Source of the DNA: Streptomyces sp. DH5
GTDB lineage: Bacteria > Actinomycetota > Actinomycetes > Streptomycetales > Streptomycetaceae
Reading direction: 5' to 3'
NCBI RefSeq assembly: GCF_020873915.1
Contig: NZ_JAHWGP010000032.1
Span: forward strand, 28,526 to 92,525
DNA: 64,000 nucleotides
This document shows positions 36,081 through 44,406 of the stretch, piece after piece. Below the pieces are notes generated by a model, which did not search any database, was not told the origin of the DNA, and worked only from the letters and a program-made list of their open reading frames with translations. Position numbers and translations under genes: made by a program. The number at the start of each line of letters is the position of its first letter. Within the stretch, counting starts at the first letter, position 1.

Positions 36081-36340
36081 TCACATCGCTCCGGATGTCC
36101 GGGGTTCGTTCTCACTGACCGTCGAGGTCTGTCCCGCGGGGACGTAGCGGTTGAAGTTGCACTCGGCGTCGAGGTCGGTGTCGGTGTCGTTCGTGCCCTC
36201 GGAGAACCGCGATGTTCCGCCACAGAGGCCGTGACCGCGCTGCCTGCCGCAGACGGCGTCGGAACAGCAGCCGGAGCTCCCGCCACCATCAGGCCGGCGG
36301 CGGCCGTGGCCGCGGCCGGCATCCCGATGGCCTTCTTCGT
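36081..36340 (-). pseudogene. Small secreted protein, start codon and frame lost
   Basis: The minus strand encodes a signal-peptide-like start, TKKAIGMPAAATAAAGLMVAG, in which the expected ATG is ACG (36340). It breaks frame at about 36224, where the next frame continues CGGTSRFSEGTNDTDTDLDAECNFN to a stop at 36081. The joined product would be a small exported acidic protein with at least two Cys. A related-looking scrap (SYGSYGQVVQGVSGYVDCPLN) lies just upstream around 36490-36560 on the same strand. Confidence 0.5.
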
Positions 36341-36654
36341 GTGGGTGTCTCTTCCCCTTAGTTGTCGTGACCCAATGCGCCGAAGGCTGCTCGCCGCCCC
36401 CGGCCGGGTGAGGAGTGCCGCAGCCGGCCGCGTATCCCGTCCCGGACATCCGGGGTGTGTCACTGCCAGGGGTCCTTGGTGACATGCGGTTGAGGGGGCA
36501 GTCGACGTAGCCGCTCACGCCCTGCACCACCTGTCCGTAGGACCCGTACGAGGTGCGAAGTCCCTCGTGGAGGTCGACGTTGCGGACGTCGGCCCTTCCC
36601 TACCTGTGTGTGTGCTCTGAGTGCGGTATATGTCGCCGGGCCTGGGGTGTGTGT

Positions 36655-37040
36655 TCATCGGGTGGGCACCAGAGCGATGGGGGCGTCGGCGACGTGGAGC
36701 GTCGCGTGGGCGACGTGCCCGACATACCGGTTGACGGGGGTGCTGCGACGGCCGACCACCAGGAGCTGTGCAGAGGTGGTCTGGGTGACGAGGATTTCCG
36801 AGGCCGGTCCCGCTTCGACGTGTTCGATCACCGTGCCCCCGGGACAGCGTCGGCGCCACGGCTCAAGCGATGCTCCAGGTCGGCATCGCCGACGAGTAGC
36901 CGAGAGGTTCCGGCCAATGGGGTGTAGCCGTGCAGCAGCACTAGCGGTGCCTTGTGCCGTCGTGCCTCGCCGGCCGCCCAGTCGGCGGCGAGCAGACTGT
37001 CCGGCGTGCCGTCGATTCCGGCGATGATGGGCTGCGGCAC
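36655..37040 (-). pseudogene. Universal stress protein (UspA) with internal frameshift
   Basis: From GTG 37040, preceded by AGGAGA, the frame reads PQPIIAGIDGTPDSLLAADWAAGEARRH and PLVLLHGY, a typical UspA N-terminus. Near 36860 the frame changes and the C-terminal half continues as VEAGPASEILVTQTTSAQLLVVGRRS and HATLHVADAPIALVP to a stop at 36655. The ATP-binding G-x2-G region is altered (VVGRRSTP). One indel explains the break. Confidence 0.72.
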
Positions 37041-37084
37041 GACATCTCCTGGCACTCGGCAGTGTCTGGCGGAGCCGGCTGCGC

Positions 37085-37318
37085 CGCCGTTTCGGTGTCG
37101 ACGACGGCTTGCCGGACCTGCGAGAAGCAGCCCTGAGCGGAGCGAGAGGCAAGGGCCGGCGCTTCCTGGATCGACGTCTTGGAAGCCGGGTCCGGCACCG
37201 TGTACCGGGACTTGTCCCAACTTCTGGCGGGCACCAGGCGCAACTCGGCACCGCGCCGTGCCGGGGCTACGCCGGTGAGACTCACCGGCGTGGCGTCCAT
37301 CCCGACCACGACCAGGTT
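37085..37318 (-). pseudogene. Second UspA remnant
   Basis: Directly upstream of the first UspA copy, the minus strand reads LSNLVVVGMDATPVS, ARRGAELRLVPARSWDKSRYTVPD and VDTETAAQ. This is a decayed universal stress protein N-terminal half (normally VVVGIDGS...ARRGAELRLVHA). The start is lost and there are internal deletions. The two UspA copies were tandem genes. Confidence 0.55.
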
Positions 37319-37511
37319 ACTCAGAGCCGACTGCTCCACTCCGGGCTGCGCATTTCCAGCGTCGCCCCATCGGTTCGTCGCTGCAATTCCTCCGCTGCCC
37401 CACCTCCCGCACGAAGCTCGCTGGGACGCCGTCCACCGATCAGCCCGACCCGCCGTACGGGGTCCCGGCAGGACGGGCCCGATCAGGTGGAACCCAGGCA
37501 GCCGGGCCCCT

Positions 37512-38357
37512 TCAAGGGTCATGCCGCGGCGACGCCGGAGCCGCCCCGGGTACAGGCCGTGTCTCCGCCATGTCCCGGAGGGTGTCGGCGACCGCGAGGG
37601 CGCCGGGTGCTCCGGGTTCGATGAGGGTGTAGTGGCCGGTGCCGGGGAGGACGATCGTTCTGAGGTCCCGGTGCACGGCCGCGTAGTCGCTGAACTGCGT
37701 GAGCGGGACCTCCTCGTCGGCGGCGCCGTGCAGCAGCACGGTGGGGACGCCGGTGGTGCCGGCGTCGCGCAGCAGGGTGAGCGGGTCGGCCTCGGGCAGG
37801 CGTGTGGTGAAGTGCTCCTGGCCGCCGAGGAGTTGCAGGGCGGCGTCGTCGCTGAGGCGGTCGCGGCGGGTGGCGGTGAGGTCGGTGATCGGCGCGAGGG
37901 CGAGCACGCTGGTCGGCAGGGCGCGGGTGTGCCAGCGGGAGCCGGGCGGCAGCAGGCCCCGGGCGGCGCACCACAGGGCCAGGTGTCCGCCGGAGCAGTG
38001 ACCCGCCAGGACGTAGGGCCGCCCTTCGGGCAGGGTGTCGACGATGCGGGCGACGTCGTCGAAGGTCTCGGGGTAGCCGCCCGCGCCGCCGGACCGGCGG
38101 AAGCCGGGGAGGAGTACACCGAACCCCTGTGCGGAGAGCCACGCCGCGAACGGGGTCAGGTGCGTCCGGTCGTAGCGCCAGTAGCCGCCGTGCAGCAGGA
38201 TCACCAGCGGGGCGTCGGGGTCCTCGGACGGCCAGGCGTCGTAGGAGTGGTGGGGGTGGTCCCCGTACCGGCCGCGCACCGGTGCCAGGACCGGCTTCAG
38301 GCTCAGGACCCGCTGTTCCTCCTCGGCCGCGAAGGCGGAGACCGTCCTAGACGTCAC
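37512..38357 (-). CDS. antO: AntO: kynurenine-formamidase-fold protein of antimycin biosynthesis
   Basis: A 281-aa alpha/beta hydrolase, last gene of the antHIJKLMNO operon, overlapping the antN end by 11 bp. It has the arylformamidase oxyanion motif HGGYW (56-60), an acid in LLHGAADEEVP and a His in GTGHYTL. The nucleophile elbow is AGHCSGGH: the position that is Ser in GHSAGG of formamidases is Cys121, followed by Ser122. In the antimycin pathway this protein is linked to placing the N-formyl group on 3-aminosalicylate. A Cys nucleophile would suit formyl transfer more than hydrolysis (inference). It starts at GTG 38357. Confidence 0.88.
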   Translation of the reverse strand: MTSRTVSAFAAEEEQRVLSLKPVLAPVRGRYGDHPHHSYDAWPSEDPDAPLVILLHGGYWRYDRTHLTPFAAWLSAQGFGVLLPGFRRSGGAGGYPETFDDVARIVDTLPEGRPYVLAGHCSGGHLALWCAARGLLPPGSRWHTRALPTSVLALAPITDLTATRRDRLSDDAALQLLGGQEHFTTRLPEADPLTLLRDAGTTGVPTVLLHGAADEEVPLTQFSDYAAVHRDLRTIVLPGTGHYTLIEPGAPGALAVADTLRDMAETRPVPGAAPASPRHDP

Positions 38358-39195
38358 CGCGCACCTCCCACAGTTCGGGGAAGACCGGCCGGGCCGCGCG
38401 CTGTTCCAGCCAGGCCAGGCCGGCGGATCCGGCGCTGCCCGGCCTGGCTCCCATGGCGCGGCGGACCACCAGGACGTGGTCGGACCGCCAGCGGGTGACG
38501 AGTTCGGCGATGTCGGTGAGCAGTTCGCCCAGTGCGAGGTGGGGATGGTGCTGCGATCCGGCGTAGACGTGCCGCCAGGTGTCCACCACGCCGGGGTCGC
38601 TGTCGTAGGGGCTGGTGACGTCCCGCTCGCGGACGTGGCGCGGGACGGGCAGGCCCTGGCGGTGAAGGTGGGCCAGCACCTCGTCGTACAAGGTCGGTTC
38701 GCGGTAGGTCTCGGCGAGCGCCTCGTGGACGGCCGGGTCGCCGCGGTGGGTGCGCAGCAGCCCTGCGGACTTGTCGCCGAGGAGGAACTCCATGTGCCGG
38801 TACATCGCCGACTGGAAGCCGGACGCCCGGCCGAACGCGGCGCGGAAGCCGTTGAACCGGGCGGGGGTGAGGGCCGCGATGGGCGCCCAGGTGCCGCCCA
38901 GGGCGGTCAGCGCGCGGCGGCTGCGTACCAGCGCGTCCATGGCGGCGGGCAGGTCGTCCTTGGCGAAGGCCACCTTGGCGGTGCGCCACTCGTGCACGAT
39001 CAGGGTGAACCACAGTTCCATCACCTGGGTGGTGACGATGAACCCCATCTCGTCCGGGGCCTCGGTGACCGGGTGCTGCAGCGTGTTCAGGACGGACGCG
39101 TGCACGTACGTCTCGTAGGGACTGGCGCCCTCGAAGGGGCGGGTCAGGGCGTCGTCGGTGGCCGGCCCGTCGAGGGTGGTCGTGCGGTCGTTCAT
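38347..39195 (-). CDS. antN: AntN: tryptophan 2,3-dioxygenase
   Basis: A 282-aa heme enzyme that opens the indole ring of tryptophan to N-formylkynurenine. Family motifs are intact: SPYETYVHASVLNTLQ near the N-terminus, ELWFTLIVHEW, FRAAFGRASGFQSAMYRHMEFLLG and GSAGSAGLAWLEQRA. The ATG at 39195, with AGGAGATCCG directly upstream, is used rather than the longer frame. In the ant cluster it supplies the tryptophan-derived route to anthranilate and possibly the formyl donor. No kynureninase gene is present in this window to finish that route. Confidence 0.95.
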   Translation of the reverse strand: MNDRTTTLDGPATDDALTRPFEGASPYETYVHASVLNTLQHPVTEAPDEMGFIVTTQVMELWFTLIVHEWRTAKVAFAKDDLPAAMDALVRSRRALTALGGTWAPIAALTPARFNGFRAAFGRASGFQSAMYRHMEFLLGDKSAGLLRTHRGDPAVHEALAETYREPTLYDEVLAHLHRQGLPVPRHVRERDVTSPYDSDPGVVDTWRHVYAGSQHHPHLALGELLTDIAELVTRWRSDHVLVVRRAMGARPGSAGSAGLAWLEQRAARPVFPELWEVRGDV

Positions 39196-39220
39196 CGGAT
39201 CTCCTAGGGGTGCGTACGGG

Positions 39221-39997
39221 TCACACACCGAGGTGGGCGCCACCGGAGGCGTCGATCCACTGGCCGGTCACCCAGCGGGCGTCGTCGCTCGCGACGAAGG
39301 AGACGACGTCGGCGATGTCCACCGGGTCGCCGAGCCGGCCGAACACCGAGGCCTCGGAGTAGCGGCGCCGGATCTCCGGGACGGCGAGGGTGGGGTTGAT
39401 CTCCGTCTCGGTGTAGCCGGGTGCGACGGCGTTGACGGTGATGCCCCGGGGGCCCAGTTCCTGGGCCAGGGAGAGGGTGAGGTAGTCGAGGGCGGCCTTG
39501 GTCATGGTGTAGGAGACGATCGGCGGGAAGGCGACGCGGGTGGCGACGGAGGAGATGTTGACGATCCTGCCGCCGTCCCGCAGGCGCTCCAGTCCGCGCT
39601 GGATGATGAAGAACGGCGCCTTGGTGTTGATCGCGAAGACGCGGTCGTAGTCGGCCTCGGTCACCTGGGCGATCGGGCGGGGGACGGTGATGCCCGCGTT
39701 GTTGACGAGGATGTCCAGGCCCGCGGGGGCGCCCTGCTCCGCCAGGGCCTCGTCGAAGGCGGTCCACAGGGTGTCGGCGTCGCCGGGGACGCCGAGTTCG
39801 GCGTGGACGGGGACGGCGCGTCCGCCGTCGGCCTGGATCTCCTTGACGGTCCTCTCGGCGGCCGTGAGGTCGTGGCCGTAGTGGACGGCGACGAGGGCGC
39901 CTTCGCGGGCGAGGCGGTGGCTGATGGCTCTGCCGATGCCCCGGCTGCCTCCGGTGACCAGGGCGGTCTTTCCCGCGTGGCGGGCGGTGGCGGTCAT
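39221..39997 (-). CDS. antM: AntM: stand-alone ketoreductase (SDR)
   Basis: A 258-aa short-chain dehydrogenase. It has TGGSRGIGRAISH for NADP(H), NNAGI, the Ser of NISSVA, and the YTMTKAALDY Tyr/Lys pair. In antimycin biosynthesis it acts in trans on the AntD-bound chain, reducing the C8 ketone that AntD, lacking a KR domain, leaves behind. The hydroxyl made is the one AntB acylates. The ATG at 39997 follows AAGGAGA. It lies between antL (76 bp upstream) and antN (26 bp downstream) in the same operon. Confidence 0.93.
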   Translation of the reverse strand: MTATARHAGKTALVTGGSRGIGRAISHRLAREGALVAVHYGHDLTAAERTVKEIQADGGRAVPVHAELGVPGDADTLWTAFDEALAEQGAPAGLDILVNNAGITVPRPIAQVTEADYDRVFAINTKAPFFIIQRGLERLRDGGRIVNISSVATRVAFPPIVSYTMTKAALDYLTLSLAQELGPRGITVNAVAPGYTETEINPTLAVPEIRRRYSEASVFGRLGDPVDIADVVSFVASDDARWVTGQWIDASGGAHLGV

Positions 39998-40073
39998 CGT
40001 GGGTCTCCTTCGCTGAGGGGTGGCGTGGCGTGGGGATCAGGCGTCGAGGCCGAACGTGGTCCCGGGGTGCGCG

Positions 40074-41210
40074 TCAGGCGTCGAAGTCGAGGGTGATCTC
40101 GGGGGTGCGGGGCCTGGCGCGGCAGACGAGGGTGTAGCCGGCGGCGCGGTCCCGTTCGTCCAGGGCGTGCTGGCCGTCCGCGATCACCTCTCCGGACAGG
40201 ACCTTCGCGCGGCAGCTGCCGCACACTCCCTCACGGCAGGCGTAGGGCACGTCGGGGTGGCCGCGCAGCAGTGCGTCGAGCAGGACCGGGTCGTGCGGCA
40301 GCACGGTGGCGGCGCGCCGGCGCCCGTCGAGCAGGGCGGTGACCCGGTACTCCCCCGCCCTCGGGGTCTGCCTGGCGGGCTCCGGGGGCCGCGGTCGCGT
40401 GCCGTCGGCGGTGAACAGCTCCCAGCGGACGAGTGCGGGGTCGGTTCCCAGGCCGGCCAGGACGTGCCGTGCGGTGGCGACGAGGCCGGACGGTCCGCAC
40501 AGGGCGAACGTGGTGTCCGGGCCCGGCCGGGCGTCCAGGGCCGCCACCAGCCGGCCCACCGAGGACGCGTCCAGCCGCCGTGCGAGCGGGCCGCTCCCCC
40601 GGTCCTCCCGGGTCAGTACGTACAGGACGGTGAGACGGTCGACGAACTCGTCCTTCACCGCGGCCAGTTCATCGGCCAGTACGGCGTCGGCGGAGGTGCG
40701 GACCGAGTGGACGAGGCTGATGCGGCAGGCGGGGTCCCGGCGCAGCGCCTCGGTGGCCATCGGGGCCAGCGGGGTGATGCCGGTGCCGCCCGCGAGGAGG
40801 ACGTGGTGGGCGCCCGGCAGCTCCGGCAGCGCGAAGGTGCCGGTGGGCGGCGAGACGTCCAGGCGCTCCCCCGGGGTGAGCCGGGTGGTGGCGTGTTCAC
40901 CGAAACCGCCGGGGCCGGACCGCTTGATCACCAGGCGGAGCGCCCCGGGTGCGTACGGTGGCGGGCAGATCGAGTAGCTGCGGAGCAGTTCGGTGCCGGC
41001 CCGGCGGTGCCGGACGACGACGTGCTGGCCGGGGCGGTGGGTGAAGACGTCGCGCAGTGCGGTGGGCACGTGCAGGGTGACGGCGACCGTGTCGGTGCTC
41101 AGATGACGGACCTCGGTGACGTCGAGCGGGTGCCGGCCGGCGCGGCGGGGCGGACCGGCCGGTGCCTCGTCGAGGAGGGCGGGCGGGGTGGTGTTCACGG
41201 TCGGCCTCAC
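40074..41210 (-). CDS. antL: AntL: PaaE-like reductase of the anthranilyl oxygenase complex
   Basis: A 378-aa flavoprotein that feeds electrons to the AntH diiron centre. It has LLRSYSICPPP for FAD, AGGTGITPLAPM for NADPH, and a C-terminal 2Fe-2S domain with ACREGVCGSC and a later Cys (LVCRARP). The GTG at 41210 overlaps the antK stop (GTGA), so the genes are coupled. It is homologous to PaaE of phenylacetyl-CoA epoxidase but works on anthranilyl-AntG. Confidence 0.92.
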   Translation of the reverse strand: MRPTVNTTPPALLDEAPAGPPRRAGRHPLDVTEVRHLSTDTVAVTLHVPTALRDVFTHRPGQHVVVRHRRAGTELLRSYSICPPPYAPGALRLVIKRSGPGGFGEHATTRLTPGERLDVSPPTGTFALPELPGAHHVLLAGGTGITPLAPMATEALRRDPACRISLVHSVRTSADAVLADELAAVKDEFVDRLTVLYVLTREDRGSGPLARRLDASSVGRLVAALDARPGPDTTFALCGPSGLVATARHVLAGLGTDPALVRWELFTADGTRPRPPEPARQTPRAGEYRVTALLDGRRRAATVLPHDPVLLDALLRGHPDVPYACREGVCGSCRAKVLSGEVIADGQHALDERDRAAGYTLVCRARPRTPEITLDFDA

Positions 41211-41719
41211 AGCGCGGTCAGGTGGGGGAAGGGCTCGCGGCACGCCGTGCACCACAGCACCGACTGGCAGCGGGACGGCCCGAAGGCGCTGTGCGGCCGG
41301 GTGGCGCGGGAGCCGCAGCGCGGGCAGGGCACCGCGCCCGGTGCGACGGGTACCGGGCTGCCGGGCGCCGGGGTCACGGGTGGGGCGATGCCGTGTGCGG
41401 CGAGTGCGCGCCGCCCTTCGGGGGTGATGCGGTCCGTCGTCCAGGGGGGCGACAGGACGTGCCGGACGCGCCCTTCGGGGTGGCCGCAGGCGGTCAGGAC
41501 CTCCCGCACGCTCGCGGTGATCTCGGGCAGCGCGGGGCAGCCCAGGTAGGTGGGCGTGATCTCCACCTCCAGCGCGCCGTCGGCGCCGGGGGCGACGGAG
41601 CCCACCACGCCGAGGTCGCCGAGGCCGATCACCGGCAGTTCCGGGTCCGGCAGCGCGGCCACCCGCTCGCGCACCTCCTCGGCGGAAAGGCGGGCCGTGA
41701 CCGGGGCGGGCCCGCTCAC
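41207..41719 (-). CDS. antK: AntK: PaaD-like assembly protein
   Basis: A 170-aa protein with an N-terminal MIP18/DUF59-type domain (DPELPVIGLGDLGVV, then TYLGCPALPE). A C-terminal zinc-ribbon-like segment carries CPRCGS and CTACREPFP. PaaD homologues are needed to mature the oxygenase complex, probably through iron-sulfur or iron handling. The GTG at 41719 overlaps the antJ stop. Confidence 0.9.
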   Translation of the reverse strand: MSGPAPVTARLSAEEVRERVAALPDPELPVIGLGDLGVVGSVAPGADGALEVEITPTYLGCPALPEITASVREVLTACGHPEGRVRHVLSPPWTTDRITPEGRRALAAHGIAPPVTPAPGSPVPVAPGAVPCPRCGSRATRPHSAFGPSRCQSVLWCTACREPFPHLTAL

Positions 41720-42534
41720 CAGGTGCCGCCCGGGAACTGCCGCCGCACGGACTGCAGTTCGGCCAGCAGTAGCCCGAACTCCTCGGTGTGCAGGCCCGCG
41801 CGGCCGCCGGTGGCCGACCAGGTGGGGGTGGGCACGGCGAGTCCCGCCTCGGTGACGACCTCGGTGACCCGCCCGAGCCACGTCTCGCGCAGGGGCGCCG
41901 GCGAGGGCACGGTGCCGGAAGCGGCCAGGCGGCGCAGCACGTCGTCCTCCTCGAAGAGTTCGCCGGTGTAGGGCCACACCCGCTCCAGGGCGTGCCCCAT
42001 GCGGCGTGCGCTCTCGGCGGTGCCGCGTCCCAGCGTCACCGTCCAGCGGTCGGCGTGCAGCCGGTGGAACGCGACCTCCTTGGCGGCCCGGACCCCGAAC
42101 GCGGCGAGTTCGGGGTCGGCGCAGTGCGCGAGGGTCTCGTAGTGGAGGACGGCGTAGTGGGTGTAGGCGAGTTGCCGGGCCACGGTCACGGCGAAGTCCC
42201 CGTTGGGGAGTTCGGTCAGCAGGGCGTTGGTGAACTCGCGTTCCGGGCGGGCGTAGGCGAGGTCGTCCTCGGTGCGGCCGGTTCCGTCGAGGCGGCCGGC
42301 GCGGGTGAGCAGCGCGCGGGCGTGGCCGATCAGGTCGAGGGCGATGTTGGACAGGGCCAGGTCCTCGTCGATGGTCGGCGCGCGGGTGATCCACTGGCAC
42401 AGCCGCTGGCCGAGGACGAGGGCGTCGTCGCCCAGGCGCGTCAGGTGCCGGGCCAGGTCGGGATCGGTGGCGGACGGCGCTTCGCCCGGCAGGGCTGCGG
42501 GACACACCGCCGCGACGTCACTCGTGGTGCTCAC
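41716..42534 (-). CDS. antJ: AntJ: PaaC-like structural subunit of the oxygenase
   Basis: A 272-aa helical ferritin-like protein homologous to PaaC. It is the non-catalytic partner that pairs with AntH. Segments such as GDDALVLGQRLCQWITRAPTI and EVAFHRLHADRW match the family, while the complete diiron ligand set is not kept, as expected. It starts at GTG 42534, overlapping the end of antI by 17 bp. Confidence 0.92.
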   Translation of the reverse strand: MSTTSDVAAVCPAALPGEAPSATDPDLARHLTRLGDDALVLGQRLCQWITRAPTIDEDLALSNIALDLIGHARALLTRAGRLDGTGRTEDDLAYARPEREFTNALLTELPNGDFAVTVARQLAYTHYAVLHYETLAHCADPELAAFGVRAAKEVAFHRLHADRWTVTLGRGTAESARRMGHALERVWPYTGELFEEDDVLRRLAASGTVPSPAPLRETWLGRVTEVVTEAGLAVPTPTWSATGGRAGLHTEEFGLLLAELQSVRRQFPGGTW

Positions 42535-42829
42535 CTTCGGGGCCTTTCTCGGTCAGTGGCGCGTAGTGCTCGGGGTGGCGGTACGGCTTGTGGCGGGCGC
42601 CCGCGAAGTACGGGTCGCGTTCGTCCGGGGAGGCCGTGTGCACGGCGTCGGAGCGGACCACCCACAGCGACAGGGGTTCGCCCCGGCGCGTGTACAGGTC
42701 GCGGGCGGTGGCCAGGGCCGCGTCCGGGCCGGCGGCGCGCACCGACCCCACGTGCTGGTGGGCCAGGCCCCTGCGGGCCCGCAGGAACACCTCCCACGAC
42801 GCGGGCGCGCCCTCCCGTGCGGCGCTCAT
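42518..42829 (-). CDS. antI: AntI: PaaB-like small subunit
   Basis: A 103-aa subunit of the PaaABCE-like complex: [20 protein letters not shown], then a central helix and SLWVVRSD. PaaB proteins bridge the catalytic heterodimers. The ATG at 42829 overlaps the antH stop (ATGA). Confidence 0.92.
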   Translation of the reverse strand: MSAAREGAPASWEVFLRARRGLAHQHVGSVRAAGPDAALATARDLYTRRGEPLSLWVVRSDAVHTASPDERDPYFAGARHKPYRHPEHYAPLTEKGPEGEHHE

Positions 42830-43833
42830 GCGGCCGCTCCCCGCGGCCCGTCCGTCCGCGCGGCGTACGCGACGGCGGCCTCCCTGACCCAGGCGCCGTC
42901 CTCGTGCGCGGCCAGGCGGTGCGCGATGCGCTGTCGTGACCAGTGGGTGTCGTCGCCCAGGGTCTCGCGGTAGGTGTCCCAGTCGACGGGCGTGAAGTCG
43001 TAGTGGCCGCGCTCCTCGTTCCAGCGGATCGCCGGGTCGGGCAGCGTCAGGCCGAGACGCTCGGCCTGCGGGACGCAGGTGTCGACGAAACGCTGGCGCA
43101 GTTCGTCGTTGGTGTGGCGCTTGATGCCCCAGGCCATCGCGCGGCGGGAGACCGCGGCGCCCAGCGCGGCGGTCCGCGTGTCGGCGCCGCCCGCCTGGGT
43201 GTCCGGTGGTCCGAACATCAGCGCCACCGCCGGCAGCCACCAGCGGTTCACCGCGTCCTGCGCCATCTCCTTCTGCTCCGGGGTCCCCTCGCACAGGGCG
43301 CGCATCAGGTCGTAGCCCTGCCGCACGTGGAAGGCCTCCTCCTGGCAGACGCGTCGCATCGCCCGGGCGTAGGGCCCGTAGGAGGTACGGCACAGGGGCG
43401 CCTGGTTGATGACGGCGGCGCCGTCCGTCAGCCAGGCGATGGCCCCGGTGTCCGCCCAGGTCGGCGCGGGGTGGTTGAAGGTGGCCGAGGCGCGCTGCCG
43501 GCCGTGGTGCAGGGCGTCCAGCAGATCGGCGCGGTCCACGCCGAGCGTCTCGGCGGCGGAGTACAGGTACAGGCCGTGGCCCGCCTCGTCCTGGACCTTG
43601 GCGAGCAGGACCGACTTGCGGTGCAGGGACGGGGCGCGGGTGAGCCAGGCGCCCTCCGGCTGCATGCCGATGATCTCGGAGTGGGCGTGCTGGGCGATCT
43701 GGCGGACCAGCATGCGGCGGTAGCCGTCGGGCATCCAGTCGCGCGGTTCGATCGTCCGGCCGTCGGCGATGAGGGCGTCGAAGTGGGCGAGCAGTTCGTC
43801 CTCGTCCGCGGTGGTGGTGGTCGACGCGGTCAC
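42826..43833 (-). CDS. antH: AntH: PaaA-like catalytic diiron subunit
   Basis: A 335-aa ferritin-like oxygenase subunit. The carboxylate-bridged diiron site is visible as two Glu-x-x-His motifs, DEAGH and [12 protein letters not shown], plus the family segments [17 protein letters not shown] and [13 protein letters not shown]. With AntI-L it converts anthranilyl-AntG to 3-aminosalicylyl-AntG, probably by an epoxidation and shift. I choose GTG 43833 because it overlaps the stop of a preceding short leader ORF (GTGA). No independent Shine-Dalgarno sits at that GTG. It is the first structural gene of antHIJKLMNO. Confidence 0.92.
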   Translation of the reverse strand: MTASTTTTADEDELLAHFDALIADGRTIEPRDWMPDGYRRMLVRQIAQHAHSEIIGMQPEGAWLTRAPSLHRKSVLLAKVQDEAGHGLYLYSAAETLGVDRADLLDALHHGRQRASATFNHPAPTWADTGAIAWLTDGAAVINQAPLCRTSYGPYARAMRRVCQEEAFHVRQGYDLMRALCEGTPEQKEMAQDAVNRWWLPAVALMFGPPDTQAGGADTRTAALGAAVSRRAMAWGIKRHTNDELRQRFVDTCVPQAERLGLTLPDPAIRWNEERGHYDFTPVDWDTYRETLGDDTHWSRQRIAHRLAAHEDGAWVREAAVAYAARTDGPRGAAA

Positions 43834-43931
43834 CGGGCACCGCCCGGGCGTCCGGTGACCGTCGCGGTGGTGCCGTGCTGCGGGCACCGTCCCGGGGCCC
43901 GGACCCGTACCGGCTGCCTGGGCACGCGCAT
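43830..43931 (-). CDS. Possible leader ORF coupled to antH, 33 aa
   Basis: A short frame, [17 protein letters not shown] and so on, ends in a TGA at 43832-43830 that overlaps the antH GTG by GTGA. The only strong Shine-Dalgarno in the region, AAGGAG, lies just upstream: two bases before this ATG (43931) and eight bases before an in-frame GTG at 43925. No in-frame antH start is near that site. The peptide is basic, with 7 Arg of 33. I infer that ribosomes load here and reach antH by coupling. Conservation has not been tested. Confidence 0.45.
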   Translation of the reverse strand: MRVPRQPVRVRAPGRCPQHGTTATVTGRPGGAR

Positions 43932-44157
43932 CACTCCTTCGGCTCGGGTACCGCCCGCGCGGGGCGCCGGGCGGAGCGGGTTGCTTCGTTGCGGTAAGAG
44001 GCCGGGCGCGCGGCCCGGCTATCCCCGCCGAGTGGGGTTCGGGCGCGTGACAAAGCTCACGGGACGGCCCGGGGAGTGAGACCGGGTGCCGTCGCCTCTT
44101 GAGGGGGTGACAGTCGTGGACCGCGGCGGCCGGCACGCCGAGGCGAAAGGGGAACTC
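43932..44157. promoter_or_regulatory. Divergent antH-antG control region
   Basis: The antHIJKLMNO and antGF operons diverge here. In characterised antimycin clusters both are driven by the AntA sigma factor, so two promoters are expected. I could not place their -35 and -10 boxes with confidence. A GCCGGGC/GCCCGGC inverted repeat (44001-44007 and 44013-44019) lies between them. Confidence 0.5.
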
Positions 44158-44406
44158 ATGAGCACTGTCAGGGAGTTGCTGGTCGAACTCACCGGCACGG
44201 CCGAGTACGCCGACCGGATCGGCGATGACGCCGACCTGGCCGCCAGCGGCATCGACTCCGGGGACCTGGTGCGCCTCGTGCTTCTGGTCGAGCAACGGCT
44301 CGGCGTCGAGATCACCGCCGAGGACATGGAGGAGTTGCGCACGATCGGCGACTACGAGCGTTTCGTGGCCGAGCGCACGGTCGCCGGCGCGAGCGGCGGT
44401 GCGTGA
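44158..44406 (+). CDS. antG: AntG: acyl carrier protein
   Basis: An 82-aa discrete carrier protein. The phosphopantetheine attachment Ser34 is in ASGIDSGDL, with the acidic helices typical of ACPs around it ([24 protein letters not shown]). It carries anthranilate loaded by AntF while AntHIJKL oxidises the ring, then donates the aminosalicyl unit to AntC. The ATG at 44158 follows AAAGGGGAAC. Its stop overlaps the antF start. Confidence 0.93.
   Translation: MSTVRELLVELTGTAEYADRIGDDADLAASGIDSGDLVRLVLLVEQRLGVEITAEDMEELRTIGDYERFVAERTVAGASGGA

Noticed and set aside
35888-36118. A full IS5-type transposase
   Set aside because: Only 16 matching codons; no DDE motif or terminal repeats, so recorded only as a low-confidence scrap.
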